From Halochromatium sp. (lineage in GTDB: Bacteria; Pseudomonadota; Gammaproteobacteria; Chromatiales; Chromatiaceae), in contig POWB01000007.1 in NCBI GenBank assembly GCA_010912705.1, positions 1 to 64,000 of the forward strand: a stretch of DNA of 64,000 nucleotides. Direction: 5' to 3'. How positions within the stretch are numbered: position 1 is the first letter of the stretch; each line of letters opens with the position of its first letter. The notes under the pieces were generated by a model that saw nothing but the letters and a program-made list of their open reading frames with translations, ran no database searches and was not told where the DNA came from. Below are positions 49,981-58,975 of this stretch, piece by piece. The position numbers and the translations under genes were made by a program.

Positions 49981-52071
49981 ATGCTCAGACTGCGTCCGAT
50001 CCAAGCCCATTGGTTCGAGACCTATGTTCCACGCGAGCAGACCCTGCTCGCCACGGAGCTCCTGGCCAGCTCTGGGGCGGTTCAGCTCGAGCTCGACCCA
50101 CGGATACCAGAGCAGGTCGATACCCACAAGCTGCACGACTACATCCAAGGCTTTCAGGATCTCGCTGAGGCCCACCGCGAAGATCTCCCCAGCAGCCAAT
50201 CCAAGCCGACCGCGCTCGTCGGCAGCCCCCTGCATCTGGCCAGCACCGCCTTGCGTCAGCTGCAGGTCTGGGCCAAGCGCATCGATTATCTGCACCAGCA
50301 CCAGGATCAATTGCAGGCCGAACTCGACTATCTCGCATTGCTGGATGAAGGCCTCGCGACCCTGCATGCAGCAGGCATCGACCTAGATGGCCTGACGCAT
50401 CACAGCCACTTCCTGTGCAAATGCCTGTTCGCCTGCCCGCAAGATGACAGCGACTGTGATGGCGACAGCGACAGCGATGGCGACAGCGATGGCGATGGCG
50501 ATTGCCATAACGACAGCGAGCGCGATGGCGTTAGCGATAACTTTAGTGTTAGCGACAAAGACCGCGACCGCGAACGCGAACGCGAACGCGAGAGCGACCG
50601 CAAGCCCGCGCTGCAAGCGCTGGTGCACCGGGTCGCCCGCGGCTCCAGGCACAACTTTGCGCTACTGCTTGGCGAGCACGAAGACGGCGACATCGTGCGC
50701 CGCATGGTCTTGGAACAGGGCTGCGAGCCAGTCGGCCTCCCCGCCTGGCTGAGCACAGGCCGTGGCCAACAACGTCGAGACATCGACTCGCTGCGCCGAC
50801 GCAAACAGGCGCGCCTCGAGGAGATCAAGGGCGAGCTTATGCGGCTGCGCGCTGACCCGAAGATCGCCACCGCCCACGCCAACCTTGAGACCCTCGCCTG
50901 GTACCTGGAGCATGCAGCGCATCAGCTCGGCTCGCACGATCTCTGTCACATCACGGGCTGGACCATCGCACCCGAACCGACCCAGCTCCAGCAGCGCTTA
51001 TGGGATGCCGATATCCGCGCGATCATGCGCTTCCCCGAGCCGCCAGCCTCGGTCAGCTCGCCGGTGATGACCCTCAATACCTGGTGGGCGCAGCCGTTTC
51101 AGCCACTGCTGCTGATGTGGGGCACACCAGGCCAGGCGGAGGTCGACCCCAGTGGCGTGCTCGCGCTCGTCGTGCCGCTGCTGTTCGGTTACATGTTTCC
51201 CGATGTTGGTCACGGCTTGATGCTGGTCGCGTTCGCGATGCTCTTCTGGTGGCGCTGGCCAGCGATCCGCTTCCTACTGCCCTGCGGCCTCTCGGCGATG
51301 CTCTTCGGCCTGCTGTTCGGTGACCTCTTCGGCATTGACGATCTCATCCCCGCGCTCTGGCTAAAGCCGCTCGAGGCGCCGATGATCGTGCTCGGCGTGC
51401 CGCTGCTGTTCGGCGTCCTGCTGCTCCTGCTCGGGCTCGTCTTTGCCGGTCTTGAGGCACAGTGGCGAGGCACCTTGCGTCAATGGCTTCAGGTGGATGC
51501 GGCGGTGCTGCTGCTGTACCTGCTGCTCCTGCTCGCCCCTTTCGTGCCCGAGAGCCTCTGGCTAACGCCCTTGGCGCTGCTGCACTACCTCATCGGCAGC
51601 GCCCTGCAGGCCAGTGCACGACTGCTGACGGCGTTCGGCGAAGCACTTGGCAGGCTGCTGCTGAGTCTCTTCGAGCTCGCGCTGAACACCCTCTCCTTTC
51701 TACGGGTCGGCGCCTTTGCACTCGCCCACGCGGCGCTCTCCCACGCCATCATGGCGATCGCCGACACGACACAGCATCCCATTGTCTGGCTGCTGATTCT
51801 AGTCCTCGGCAATCTCTTCGCCGTCGTACTCGAGGCGCTGATCGTCTTCGTGCAGACCACACGACTGGTGCTCTTCGAGTTCTTCATCCGCTTCCTCCAT
51901 GCCGATGGCCGCATCTATCAACCACTCCAGCAACCGCCCGACACCCCCTCACTCACCACTCACCACATCAAGATTCTCATGCAAGATCCGGATCAGCTCC
52001 TGCACCGCCAGCGGATGTGCAAACCCGCCATGACCAGTCGGCACGATCAGCTCAGACTCGGCGCTCGGTAG
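49981..52071 (+). CDS. V-type ATPase subunit I (a-subunit) homologue
   Basis: A 696-aa homologue of the membrane stator/proton-channel subunit of V/A-type ATPases. N-terminal 1-385 is the cytosolic arm with coiled coils (98-130 and 265-320). The C-terminal part has about seven membrane segments. FGYMFPDVGHGLML and GLLFGDLFGIDD are conserved, and NTLSFLRVGAFALAHAALS contains the essential Arg of the proton path. Residues about 154-207 are a low-complexity insertion of Asp/Ser/Gly then Asp/Arg/Glu, coded by hexamer repeats. No other V-ATPase gene occurs in the window. The 3' end overlaps the convergent hydrolase gene by 123 bases. Confidence 0.88.
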   Translation: MLRLRPIQAHWFETYVPREQTLLATELLASSGAVQLELDPRIPEQVDTHKLHDYIQGFQDLAEAHREDLPSSQSKPTALVGSPLHLASTALRQLQVWAKRIDYLHQHQDQLQAELDYLALLDEGLATLHAAGIDLDGLTHHSHFLCKCLFACPQDDSDCDGDSDSDGDSDGDGDCHNDSERDGVSDNFSVSDKDRDRERERERESDRKPALQALVHRVARGSRHNFALLLGEHEDGDIVRRMVLEQGCEPVGLPAWLSTGRGQQRRDIDSLRRRKQARLEEIKGELMRLRADPKIATAHANLETLAWYLEHAAHQLGSHDLCHITGWTIAPEPTQLQQRLWDADIRAIMRFPEPPASVSSPVMTLNTWWAQPFQPLLLMWGTPGQAEVDPSGVLALVVPLLFGYMFPDVGHGLMLVAFAMLFWWRWPAIRFLLPCGLSAMLFGLLFGDLFGIDDLIPALWLKPLEAPMIVLGVPLLFGVLLLLLGLVFAGLEAQWRGTLRQWLQVDAAVLLLYLLLLLAPFVPESLWLTPLALLHYLIGSALQASARLLTAFGEALGRLLLSLFELALNTLSFLRVGAFALAHAALSHAIMAIADTTQHPIVWLLILVLGNLFAVVLEALIVFVQTTRLVLFEFFIRFLHADGRIYQPLQQPPDTPSLTTHHIKILMQDPDQLLHRQRMCKPAMTSRHDQLRLGAR
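50441..50601. repeat. Hexanucleotide-expanded stretch in the subunit I gene
   Basis: Units such as GATGGC and GACAGC, then CGCGAA, are repeated many times. They encode an Asp/Ser/Gly run followed by Arg/Glu dipeptides. The frame is preserved. It sits in the cytosolic arm between two coiled coils. Confidence 0.85.
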
Positions 52072-53523
52072 ATGGGCGCTCCAATAGGGCACGACCCCAT
52101 CAGAGCTGCGGCTGAGTTCACCAGGCCGACCACGATTACCAATCACCGAATGCGTCGGGACCTTGACCTCGGCCTGATCGAGCAGTGCCAGGAACGGAGA
52201 ATCGGGCGAGAGCCCTTGAATGCTGGTGGGAATCTGTTCTGCGTCGAGACCCGCGAGACGATCGGCCACCGCCTCCAGCTCATTGCGCACCCAGCTCGGC
52301 AGCCGGATCAAGCGTGAGACCCAGAGTGCCAGATTGAAGGTTGCCAGCCGACTGCCGCGATGCGGCGTGAACATGAAGATGGCACGGCTGATATCATCGC
52401 GCGGCTCGAAGATCAGCGCCTGCCGCACCGGGCTGTCAGCCGGCAGCTGCGAGACTCCAGGCAGGATCTGCTCCGCCGCGGCGGTGTCCAACCCGGTAAT
52501 CTGAGCACGCGACAGCACCCCGCCCATGCTGTAGCCGACCAAGACCATCGGTTTGATCGGCCCATGCACCGCCACCGCCTGATCGAGTTCCTCGCGGAGC
52601 TGCATCGCCGCAAGCGGCACCGGCTGTGCGGTTGGGTAATAGAAGAACCAGAATTGGTAGTGCTCGCGCACCTTCGGGTCCGCCATCAGCGCGCGTACCA
52701 GCCGGTTCCACATCTGCGGCGTGGTCATCAGGCCGTGTACCAAGATCAACGGACGTTTGTCAGGGTCGAACGGCTGCAGAAAGGTGATCCGCGACTGACC
52801 GGTAAAGCGGTCGGCACGAAGCAGATAGCGCAGACCAGCGAGTGGCCCGGGACCCAAGGAGCGCGTTGCGTCTAACGGCGCCTCAAGGTCCATGGCCAGC
52901 GGCAATGAGAAGCGCGGAGATTCGGAGACTGGAACGAAAGGCTCAGCGGGACCAAGCTCGACCGACGTGACGCGCACTGGATCGGCCAGCGCGACCTGAA
53001 GCTGGCCATCGTCAGCGACCTCCACCGGGGCCGGCAAGGCCAACGCGGTGATCGGCACATGGTAGCCACGTCGCGGTGCGTTGGCGCCACCTGGAACGAT
53101 ACGCCCAACCGCGGGCGCACCGAGCCCAGGTCGCTGCAAACCGGAATCGGGCCTGGGTGGCCGTCGTACCGGCTCGATCTCGGCGAGCTGCCGCGGATCA
53201 CGCCAGTCCGGTGGATCAGCTGGCGCCCACTCGAGCTGGGGCACCGGCTCGCCGGCCTTCAGCGCCGGCAGAGCAGAGCCTAGGGTGCGCCGATAGTCAG
53301 CCTGAGCACGACGCCGCTCGGACTCTGCCGCCTGCGCCGATCCGATGAGTGCGAGCGACTGCTGAAGCCGCTCGCTCGCCGCCTCGGTCTTGGGCGGAGC
53401 CAGCGACTGGCAACCGCCCAGCATCAGGAGCACAAGCGGCAACAGCAGGCCGCGGCGCCATCCTCGCTGCTGCTCGATCAATACCGGCTGCCTTCGGGTC
53501 TGAAAGCGCCGAAGGCTTGGCAC
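51949..53523 (-). CDS. Alpha/beta-hydrolase lipoprotein
   Basis: A 524-aa exported lipoprotein. GTG 53523 is chosen: it lies one base after the upstream stop (TGAGGTG), and the resulting N-terminus has a basic start, a hydrophobic core and the lipobox LGGC (Cys about 38). An in-frame ATG at 53613 lies inside the upstream gene. The alpha/beta-hydrolase core spans about 270-500: RPLILVHGLMTTPQMW (oxyanion loop), VLVGYSMGGVLSR (nucleophile Ser about 332), MFTPHRGSRLATF, and a late GHGGFAHP His. A lipase or esterase acting in the envelope is likely. Its 3' 123 bases overlap the subunit I gene on the other strand. Confidence 0.85.
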   Translation of the reverse strand: MPSLRRFQTRRQPVLIEQQRGWRRGLLLPLVLLMLGGCQSLAPPKTEAASERLQQSLALIGSAQAAESERRRAQADYRRTLGSALPALKAGEPVPQLEWAPADPPDWRDPRQLAEIEPVRRPPRPDSGLQRPGLGAPAVGRIVPGGANAPRRGYHVPITALALPAPVEVADDGQLQVALADPVRVTSVELGPAEPFVPVSESPRFSLPLAMDLEAPLDATRSLGPGPLAGLRYLLRADRFTGQSRITFLQPFDPDKRPLILVHGLMTTPQMWNRLVRALMADPKVREHYQFWFFYYPTAQPVPLAAMQLREELDQAVAVHGPIKPMVLVGYSMGGVLSRAQITGLDTAAAEQILPGVSQLPADSPVRQALIFEPRDDISRAIFMFTPHRGSRLATFNLALWVSRLIRLPSWVRNELEAVADRLAGLDAEQIPTSIQGLSPDSPFLALLDQAEVKVPTHSVIGNRGRPGELSRSSDGVVPYWSAHLPSAESELIVPTGHGGFAHPLAVQELIRILHENLDVVSGE

Positions 53524-53524
53524 C

Positions 53525-53758
53525 TCAATCGATATTGCCGCGACGATGCTGATCGAACAGATAGCCGCCCAGCAAGCCAGCACCGGCACCGATCGCGGCA
53601 CCGCGGCCGGCATTGCCGCTGAGCGAGCCGAACGCCGCCCCGGTGGCAGCGCCCATCATTGCACCACTACCAGCGCGGCTCGTGGTGGTCTCACCACAGC
53701 CAGCTAAGACGAGCATCGCGATGAGCAGCAACGAGATCGAAAAACCTTTACGGATCAT
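53525..53758 (-). CDS. Glycine-zipper outer-membrane lipoprotein
   Basis: A 77-aa lipoprotein. The signal peptide ends in LAGC (Cys about 21). The mature part is a glycine-zipper (GSGAMMGAATGAAFGSLSG, then RGAAIGAGAGLLGGYLFD) like the SlyB/OsmB group. ATG 53758 has a GGAGG site seven bases upstream. It precedes the hydrolase lipoprotein, its stop lying one base before that gene's GTG. The two are therefore probably coupled and may act together in the envelope. Confidence 0.85.
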   Translation of the reverse strand: MIRKGFSISLLLIAMLVLAGCGETTTSRAGSGAMMGAATGAAFGSLSGNAGRGAAIGAGAGLLGGYLFDQHRRGNID

Positions 53759-53824
53759 TTGAAAGCCTCCAACAGGGATGATGCACGCCAGTGAAGCGTA
53801 CAAAGTTAGATGAAACCTGCAGCC

Positions 53825-54223
53825 TCAGCGGCAGGGATAGGCCTCAGCGAGGGCACGCACCAGCCCAACCACCGGCTGCTCGCCCATTAGGGTCGCATCG
53901 CCCTTATTGGCCTCGGCCCAGGTCACAAAGGCGGCGCGGCCATCACCAATGGTGGTCCCTTCCGAGTAGCAGATCAGACGTTTCATGTCGCGCTTATTGG
54001 CAATGCCATCGTGATATTGCACGGTGGCTTCGATAAAACCGGTGCAGGCCAGCTGTGCAGGGGACGCCGGGTCAGCGGCACACACCTGATAGAGATCTTC
54101 GGTGGTATCAAAGCGCAGATCTTCGGCATCGATAGCAAGGGCCGAGCCCGCGAGCGCGGCGAGGAGAGCAGCAACGAGCAACTGGGTTGTGGTCAAGCGA
54201 CCAGCGCGAAGGATTGATGACAC
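53825..54223 (-). CDS. Rap1a/Tai-like periplasmic protein
   Basis: A 132-aa secreted protein. The GTG start at 54223 has an AGGAG site eight bases upstream. A signal peptide (LLVAALLAALAGSALA) is followed by a compact helical domain with four cysteines: LYQVCAAD, LACTGFIEATVQYHDGI, RLICYSEGTTIGDGRAAFVTW, then VVGLVRALAEAYPC. This is the Rap1a/Tai4 fold known from type VI amidase immunity proteins, although many members occur without an effector. No amidase effector is adjacent; the neighbours are lipase-like. Role uncertain. Confidence 0.75.
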   Translation of the reverse strand: MSSILRAGRLTTTQLLVAALLAALAGSALAIDAEDLRFDTTEDLYQVCAADPASPAQLACTGFIEATVQYHDGIANKRDMKRLICYSEGTTIGDGRAAFVTWAEANKGDATLMGEQPVVGLVRALAEAYPCR

Positions 54224-54420
54224 GACGGAGCTCCTTGGATAAGGGATTAGGATAGGATCTGCATGAAATGCAGCAGCGGATCATACAACGATGATAGTAA
54301 GCGATATGAGATAGCGATTGTGAGATGGAAAGATGCGCAAGGGCGCTACATCGCCCTAGATACTGCGCCGACCTGCGGTTAGTCTCTCACCTGAGGCATC
54401 AAGACGTCAGACGATAGACG

Positions 54421-55617
54421 ATGAAAACATCAACCAAACGCACCCTTTGGATCAGCGGCTTCGTGCTAGCCCTGCTCGTCGCCATCGGTGCCTATCTGTT
54501 TTTCATCGCGACGAACCGAGCCTTGAGCCGAGCTGAGTCCTTCGAGTTTCGCCGCATGCAGGTCGCGCGCGTCGACGACAGCAATATCTTTCGCTTCTTC
54601 TTCGCCACCAATCGACACGCGATCGACGCTGATCAGCCCTTGCTGGAGCGGCTCGGCAACGCGCGCTCGCCGGCGCTAACCTTCGGCTCCTTCGACACCG
54701 AGATCGAGCCCACCCTGGGGCTTGGCATGTGGCTGGATGCAAGCAGTTGGCTCCTCGATGAAGAGATCAGAATCACCAATCTGACGCGCCTTGACCGCAC
54801 CGCCTTTATCCATCAGCTGCGCGGCATGGTCTCGGCCTCGCCGCATCGTGGCTTGCTGTTATTGGTCCATGGACTGCGCACCGATCTCGATTATGCGATG
54901 CGCGGTACTGCCTTCCTTGCACACATCCTCGACATCAATGTGCCGGTAATGGTGTTCGACTGGCCAGCAAACCAGGGCAATACCTTGCGCGGTTATCGCC
55001 AAGCGCGTCGGGTCGCGACGGCCTCCGGGGCCGAGCTGGCGGCCACACTGCGCCTGCTGATCGACGAGGTCCGCCCAGAGCAGTTGTGGGTGGCGGCCAA
55101 TAGCTTGGGCGCCCAGGTTGTCGTCGATGCCATCTCCCTACTCGCGCAGGAGCCAGCCTTCGCTGACGCCGAGCGCGAGATCAGCGATGTCGTGCTGACC
55201 GCCCCGGATGTCAGCTACAGCCAGTTCAGCGCGCAGTTCAAGCACCAGCTGGCGGCGCTGGTCGATGACACCACCCTCTATGTCTCCTCCAACGACCGCG
55301 CGCTGCTGTTGAGTCGGTTCGTGAATCTGCAGCGCCGACTCGGGCAGAGCACGCTCGATAAGACCGATGCCGAGCTGATCGACGAGATCGAGCAGCTGCT
55401 GGAGTTCGTCGATAGCGAGGATGGCCGAGTCGCACTGGTCGACGTCACACCGGTCAACCGCACCCGCAATTTCCACAACTTCAGTCTCGAAGTGCCGGAA
55501 TATTTCGACGATATGTTCTTGCGCCTCACCAACAGCGGTAGCCCACTGAACCGGCAGCGGTATCAATTCCGCACCCCAGACGGCAAACTTTACTCGGTCC
55601 TCACCCGCGGGCGCTGA
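54421..55617 (+). CDS. DUF900-family alpha/beta hydrolase, membrane-anchored
   Basis: A 398-aa protein with an N-terminal membrane anchor (TLWISGFVLALLVAIGAYLFF). Residues 140-390 form a DUF900-type alpha/beta hydrolase: LLLLVHGLRTDLDYAMRG, VMVFDWPANQGNTLRGY, WVAANSLGAQVVVDA (nucleophile Ser about 228), LTAPDVSYSQF, with a late catalytic His in RNFHNFSLEVPEYF. It probably faces the periplasm. Start ATG 54421. The second hydrolase gene begins 37 bases downstream on the same strand, so they are likely co-transcribed. Confidence 0.85.
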   Translation: MKTSTKRTLWISGFVLALLVAIGAYLFFIATNRALSRAESFEFRRMQVARVDDSNIFRFFFATNRHAIDADQPLLERLGNARSPALTFGSFDTEIEPTLGLGMWLDASSWLLDEEIRITNLTRLDRTAFIHQLRGMVSASPHRGLLLLVHGLRTDLDYAMRGTAFLAHILDINVPVMVFDWPANQGNTLRGYRQARRVATASGAELAATLRLLIDEVRPEQLWVAANSLGAQVVVDAISLLAQEPAFADAEREISDVVLTAPDVSYSQFSAQFKHQLAALVDDTTLYVSSNDRALLLSRFVNLQRRLGQSTLDKTDAELIDEIEQLLEFVDSEDGRVALVDVTPVNRTRNFHNFSLEVPEYFDDMFLRLTNSGSPLNRQRYQFRTPDGKLYSVLTRGR

Positions 55618-55654
55618 CACCCAATCGTTGCCACAGGGCACATAGGCACAAACG

Positions 55655-57199
55655 ATGATGAATCTTGCTCGACTGACGAAACGCCTCGGCCTCTGGGCAC
55701 TGATCGCGACACTCGGATTCCTCACGGGCGTCATTGTCCTCTATGTACTTTGGGTGCGCAGCGGTCCACCAGTGCAGCGCTGGCATACCATCGAGCTGAA
55801 ACAAGAGCTCAGCGCCGACCAGATTGAGGAGATCAGGACCTTCGCTGATTACCTAGCCTTGGAAGCGAGGCTCTTCCAAGAGTTGGAGGACAAGGTCTAC
55901 GCCCTCACCCCCAGGGGGCCGGAGCAAACGCTAAATCGCTTCAGTAGCGGCAGCGCCGCTGACCCAAGGGATCGCGATCCGAACTGGAACCACAGCTTCG
56001 AGCTGCTGCCCGCAGAACAGCCGATCGGTGGCGTCTTGCTGTTGCACGGTATGTCCGACGGTCCCTACAGCCTGCGCGCGATTGGACTGGCCCTCGCTGA
56101 GCAAGGCTATCAGGTGCTGGGTCTGCGCATGCCTGGACATGGCACGGCTCCAGCCGGATTGCTCTCAGTGACCTGGGAGGACATGGCGGCCGCTACTCGC
56201 TTGGGGATGGCGCATCTGGCCGATCAGCTCGGCGGCAAGCCATTACATATCATTGGCTATTCAACCGGCGCAGCGCTCGCGCTCGACTACACGTTAGACG
56301 CCATGGCTGGGGACGCCGTCGCGACAAAGAAGGCTGTTGGCCTTAATCGGCAGGCTGCAGCAGGCCCTGGAAACGCCTCATTGTCGGCACCAGCCAGTCT
56401 CGTGCTGGTCTCACCAGCAATCGGCATTACCAAAGCCGCGGCGGTGACACCTTGGCTGATTCGCTTGTCGAAGCTACCGGGGCTGGAGCAAGTCGCTTGG
56501 ACCACACTGCTACCTGAATTCGATCCATTCAATTACAACGCCTTCACCGCCAATGCAAGCCTGCAGGTGCACCGGATGACGCGCTCCGCCACCGCACGGC
56601 TGCAGCAGCTCGCCCGCCAGGGCTCGCTCACCGATTTTCCAGCCACCTTGGTGCTGCTCAGCGTCGTGGATGCGACCGTCTCGCCGAACGCTGCCGTCAA
56701 CAATCTGCTCGGACACCTCAGGGAGGGTAGCCACGCGCTCCTGCTCTATGACATCAACCGGGTTGCAGTCACCTCCCCGCTCCTCGTGACCGATCGCGCC
56801 GCCCTCTCCGAGCAACTCCTAGCCGATGCCAACCTACCCTTCGAGCTGACGCTCATCACTAACGCCAGTCCTGAGACGCGCAGGGTCGTCGCCCTTCGCA
56901 AGCCGCCCTTCAGCGCCGAGCCGACGGCAACGGAAACCCTGAGCGAGCCCTGGCCGCAGGATGCGCTCTCTCTCTCGCATGTCGACCTGCCGTTTCCGAT
57001 CGATGACCCGCTTTACGGGCGCTATCCACCAGAGCAGAGCAGCGAGCTGTTCCTAGGCCAGCTTGCCGTGCGCGGCGAGCGCGGCGTACTCAAGATCCCC
57101 GCCCAATGGCTGCTGCGCCTGCGCCATAACCCATTCTACGACTATCAGGAGCAGCGGGTTCTCGATTGGATCGATGAGGCGAATGCTGATCAGTTATAG
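55655..57199 (+). CDS. Alpha/beta hydrolase, lysophospholipase-like
   Basis: A 514-aa protein with an N-terminal anchor (LWALIATLGFLTGVIVLYVLW). The hydrolase core starts near residue 120: GVLLLHGMSDGPYSLRAIG (in part), VLGLRMPGHGTAPAGLLSVTWEDM (in part), and IIGYSTGAALALDY (nucleophile Ser about 203). A candidate acid and His lie further on (VVDATVSPNAAV and SLSHVDLPFPIDDP, in the order of serine esterases). A long C-terminal part ends in RHNPFYDYQEQRVLDWI. Substrate unknown. It follows the DUF900 gene by 37 bases. Confidence 0.85.
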   Translation: MMNLARLTKRLGLWALIATLGFLTGVIVLYVLWVRSGPPVQRWHTIELKQELSADQIEEIRTFADYLALEARLFQELEDKVYALTPRGPEQTLNRFSSGSAADPRDRDPNWNHSFELLPAEQPIGGVLLLHGMSDGPYSLRAIGLALAEQGYQVLGLRMPGHGTAPAGLLSVTWEDMAAATRLGMAHLADQLGGKPLHIIGYSTGAALALDYTLDAMAGDAVATKKAVGLNRQAAAGPGNASLSAPASLVLVSPAIGITKAAAVTPWLIRLSKLPGLEQVAWTTLLPEFDPFNYNAFTANASLQVHRMTRSATARLQQLARQGSLTDFPATLVLLSVVDATVSPNAAVNNLLGHLREGSHALLLYDINRVAVTSPLLVTDRAALSEQLLADANLPFELTLITNASPETRRVVALRKPPFSAEPTATETLSEPWPQDALSLSHVDLPFPIDDPLYGRYPPEQSSELFLGQLAVRGERGVLKIPAQWLLRLRHNPFYDYQEQRVLDWIDEANADQL

Positions 57200-57304
57200 A
57201 CGGCAGTCCGGGAAGCGCGGCGACTCAGCAGGTGAGCCCTGATCATGAGAGACGAAGCGTCGAGCGATGAGCTTGAGTCTATGCCGATGTCGGCGCTGCA
57301 CTCG

Positions 57305-58975
57305 CTATGGCGATTGCCGAGGGCTACCAGCGGCATGGATGGCATCGACTGTTGGCGTCAGACAGGCATGGAGCACGGCTGAGAGCTTCGCAGCGCGGAT
57401 CGGCTTGGTGATGAAGTCATTCATCCCGGCCTCGATACAGATACGTCGATCCTCTTCAGTGGCGTTAGCGGTTAGTGCGATGATCTGCGGCTGTTGATGG
57501 GGTGGAAAACGGTGGCGGATCTCACGGCTGGCGCTGATCCCGTCGAGCTCTGGCATCTGGATGTCCATGAGTATGACATCGTAGACGCCCCGCTCCACCG
57601 CCTCGATGGCTTCGAGGCCGTTGCTCGCCAGGTTGGCCCTGACGCCAATCGACTCCAACAGCTTCAGCACTACCTTCTGATTGACCAGGTTATCCTCGGC
57701 TAAGAGCACGCGCAGAGACGCCAGTGGATTATCGATTGCGGCTGCCGTCTCTGGCTTCCGGTCATCGACATCGGGCGGACCCGGCAGGGCCTGACATCTG
57801 GCCGAGCATCCAGGCATCACCAGGGTACAGTGGAAGGTACTGCCCTCACCCTGCACACCACTGCTGTCAACCCAGATATCGCCCCCGAGCAGTTGGCACA
57901 AATGCCGACTAATGGCAAGCCCTAATCCGGTACCGCCATAGCGTCGGGTCACGGAGGCATCGACCTGGCTGAATTTGTCGAACAGTCGCGCCTGCTGCCC
58001 AGGAGGAATGCCGATCCCCGTATCCCGCACGAGCAGGTGCAGACGATAGGCTGTCGCATCCTCGTCAGCGGCACGCATAAAGGGTACCGGCACCGGGTCG
58101 GTCGTTGGTGCGCCCCTGAACTCCACGTCGATCTGCCCCCGCTCGGTGAACTTGATGGCATTAGTGACCAGATTGACAAGGATCTGGCGCAGCCGATAGT
58201 CGTCGCCGATGAACCAGCATGGCAGCTTTGGATCGAGCTGAATCCGCAAAGCCAACCCTTTCTCGTCGGCGCGATGACGCACCATGCCGACAGCGCCTTC
58301 AATGCAGCTAGCCAGCACAAAGCGCAGTGCATTCAGCTCTAGCATCCCAGCCTCGATCTTGGAGTAATCGAGGATATCGTTGATCAGATAGAGCAGCGTG
58401 TTACCGCTGCTCTCGATGGTCGAGAGATAGTCGCGCTGCACAGCATCGAGGTTGGTGGCCGCGAGCAGCTCGCTGATACCAATAATGGCATTCAGCGGAT
58501 TGCGGATCTCATGGCTCATATTGGCCAAGAACTCACTCTTGGCACGATTCGCTGCTTCCGCCTCCTGCTTGGCTTGCCTAAGCTCGGCATCGATCCGCTG
58601 CAAGCGCATCTGGGTATCGATCCGCGCCACCAGCTCGCCACGATTGAATGGCTTTTCGATGTAATCGACGGCGCCGACCGCGAATGCCTTCACCTTGCTA
58701 TCCGTATCGGTCCGGGCGCTAAACATGATGACCCGCGGCTTAGGTAGCTCGGGACTCGATTTGAGGATCTCGAGCACCTCAAAGCCGTCGAGCCCCGGCA
58801 TCATCACGTCGAGTAGGATCAGATCGACCTCGGGCTCGGCCTCGAGCAGCACCAGCACATCGGCCCCATCAGCCGCCTCCAACAGTTGGTAGCGGTCACC
58901 GAGCAAGCCCGCGACATATTGTCGCGTACTCGGCTCGTCGTCGACGACCAGCAGCCGTTGGCGCCTGTCGCTCAC
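57305..58975 (-). CDS. Hybrid histidine kinase (REC-HisKA-HATPase-REC)
   Basis: A 556-aa cytosolic signalling protein. The N-terminal receiver (residues 1-120) has phospho-acceptor Asp in [10 protein letters not shown] (about 55). The HisKA domain carries [18 protein letters not shown] (His about 152). HATPase motifs are [18 protein letters not shown] and [11 protein letters not shown] second receiver (about 415-540) has Asp in [12 protein letters not shown] (about 468). There is no membrane segment, so it is probably driven by its neighbour. Its ATG overlaps the stop of the upstream sensor kinase (ATGA, 58972-58975), indicating a coupled two-gene phosphorelay. Output unknown. Confidence 0.92.
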   Translation of the reverse strand: MSDRRQRLLVVDDEPSTRQYVAGLLGDRYQLLEAADGADVLVLLEAEPEVDLILLDVMMPGLDGFEVLEILKSSPELPKPRVIMFSARTDTDSKVKAFAVGAVDYIEKPFNRGELVARIDTQMRLQRIDAELRQAKQEAEAANRAKSEFLANMSHEIRNPLNAIIGISELLAATNLDAVQRDYLSTIESSGNTLLYLINDILDYSKIEAGMLELNALRFVLASCIEGAVGMVRHRADEKGLALRIQLDPKLPCWFIGDDYRLRQILVNLVTNAIKFTERGQIDVEFRGAPTTDPVPVPFMRAADEDATAYRLHLLVRDTGIGIPPGQQARLFDKFSQVDASVTRRYGGTGLGLAISRHLCQLLGGDIWVDSSGVQGEGSTFHCTLVMPGCSARCQALPGPPDVDDRKPETAAAIDNPLASLRVLLAEDNLVNQKVVLKLLESIGVRANLASNGLEAIEAVERGVYDVILMDIQMPELDGISASREIRHRFPPHQQPQIIALTANATEEDRRICIEAGMNDFITKPIRAAKLSAVLHACLTPTVDAIHAAGSPRQSP

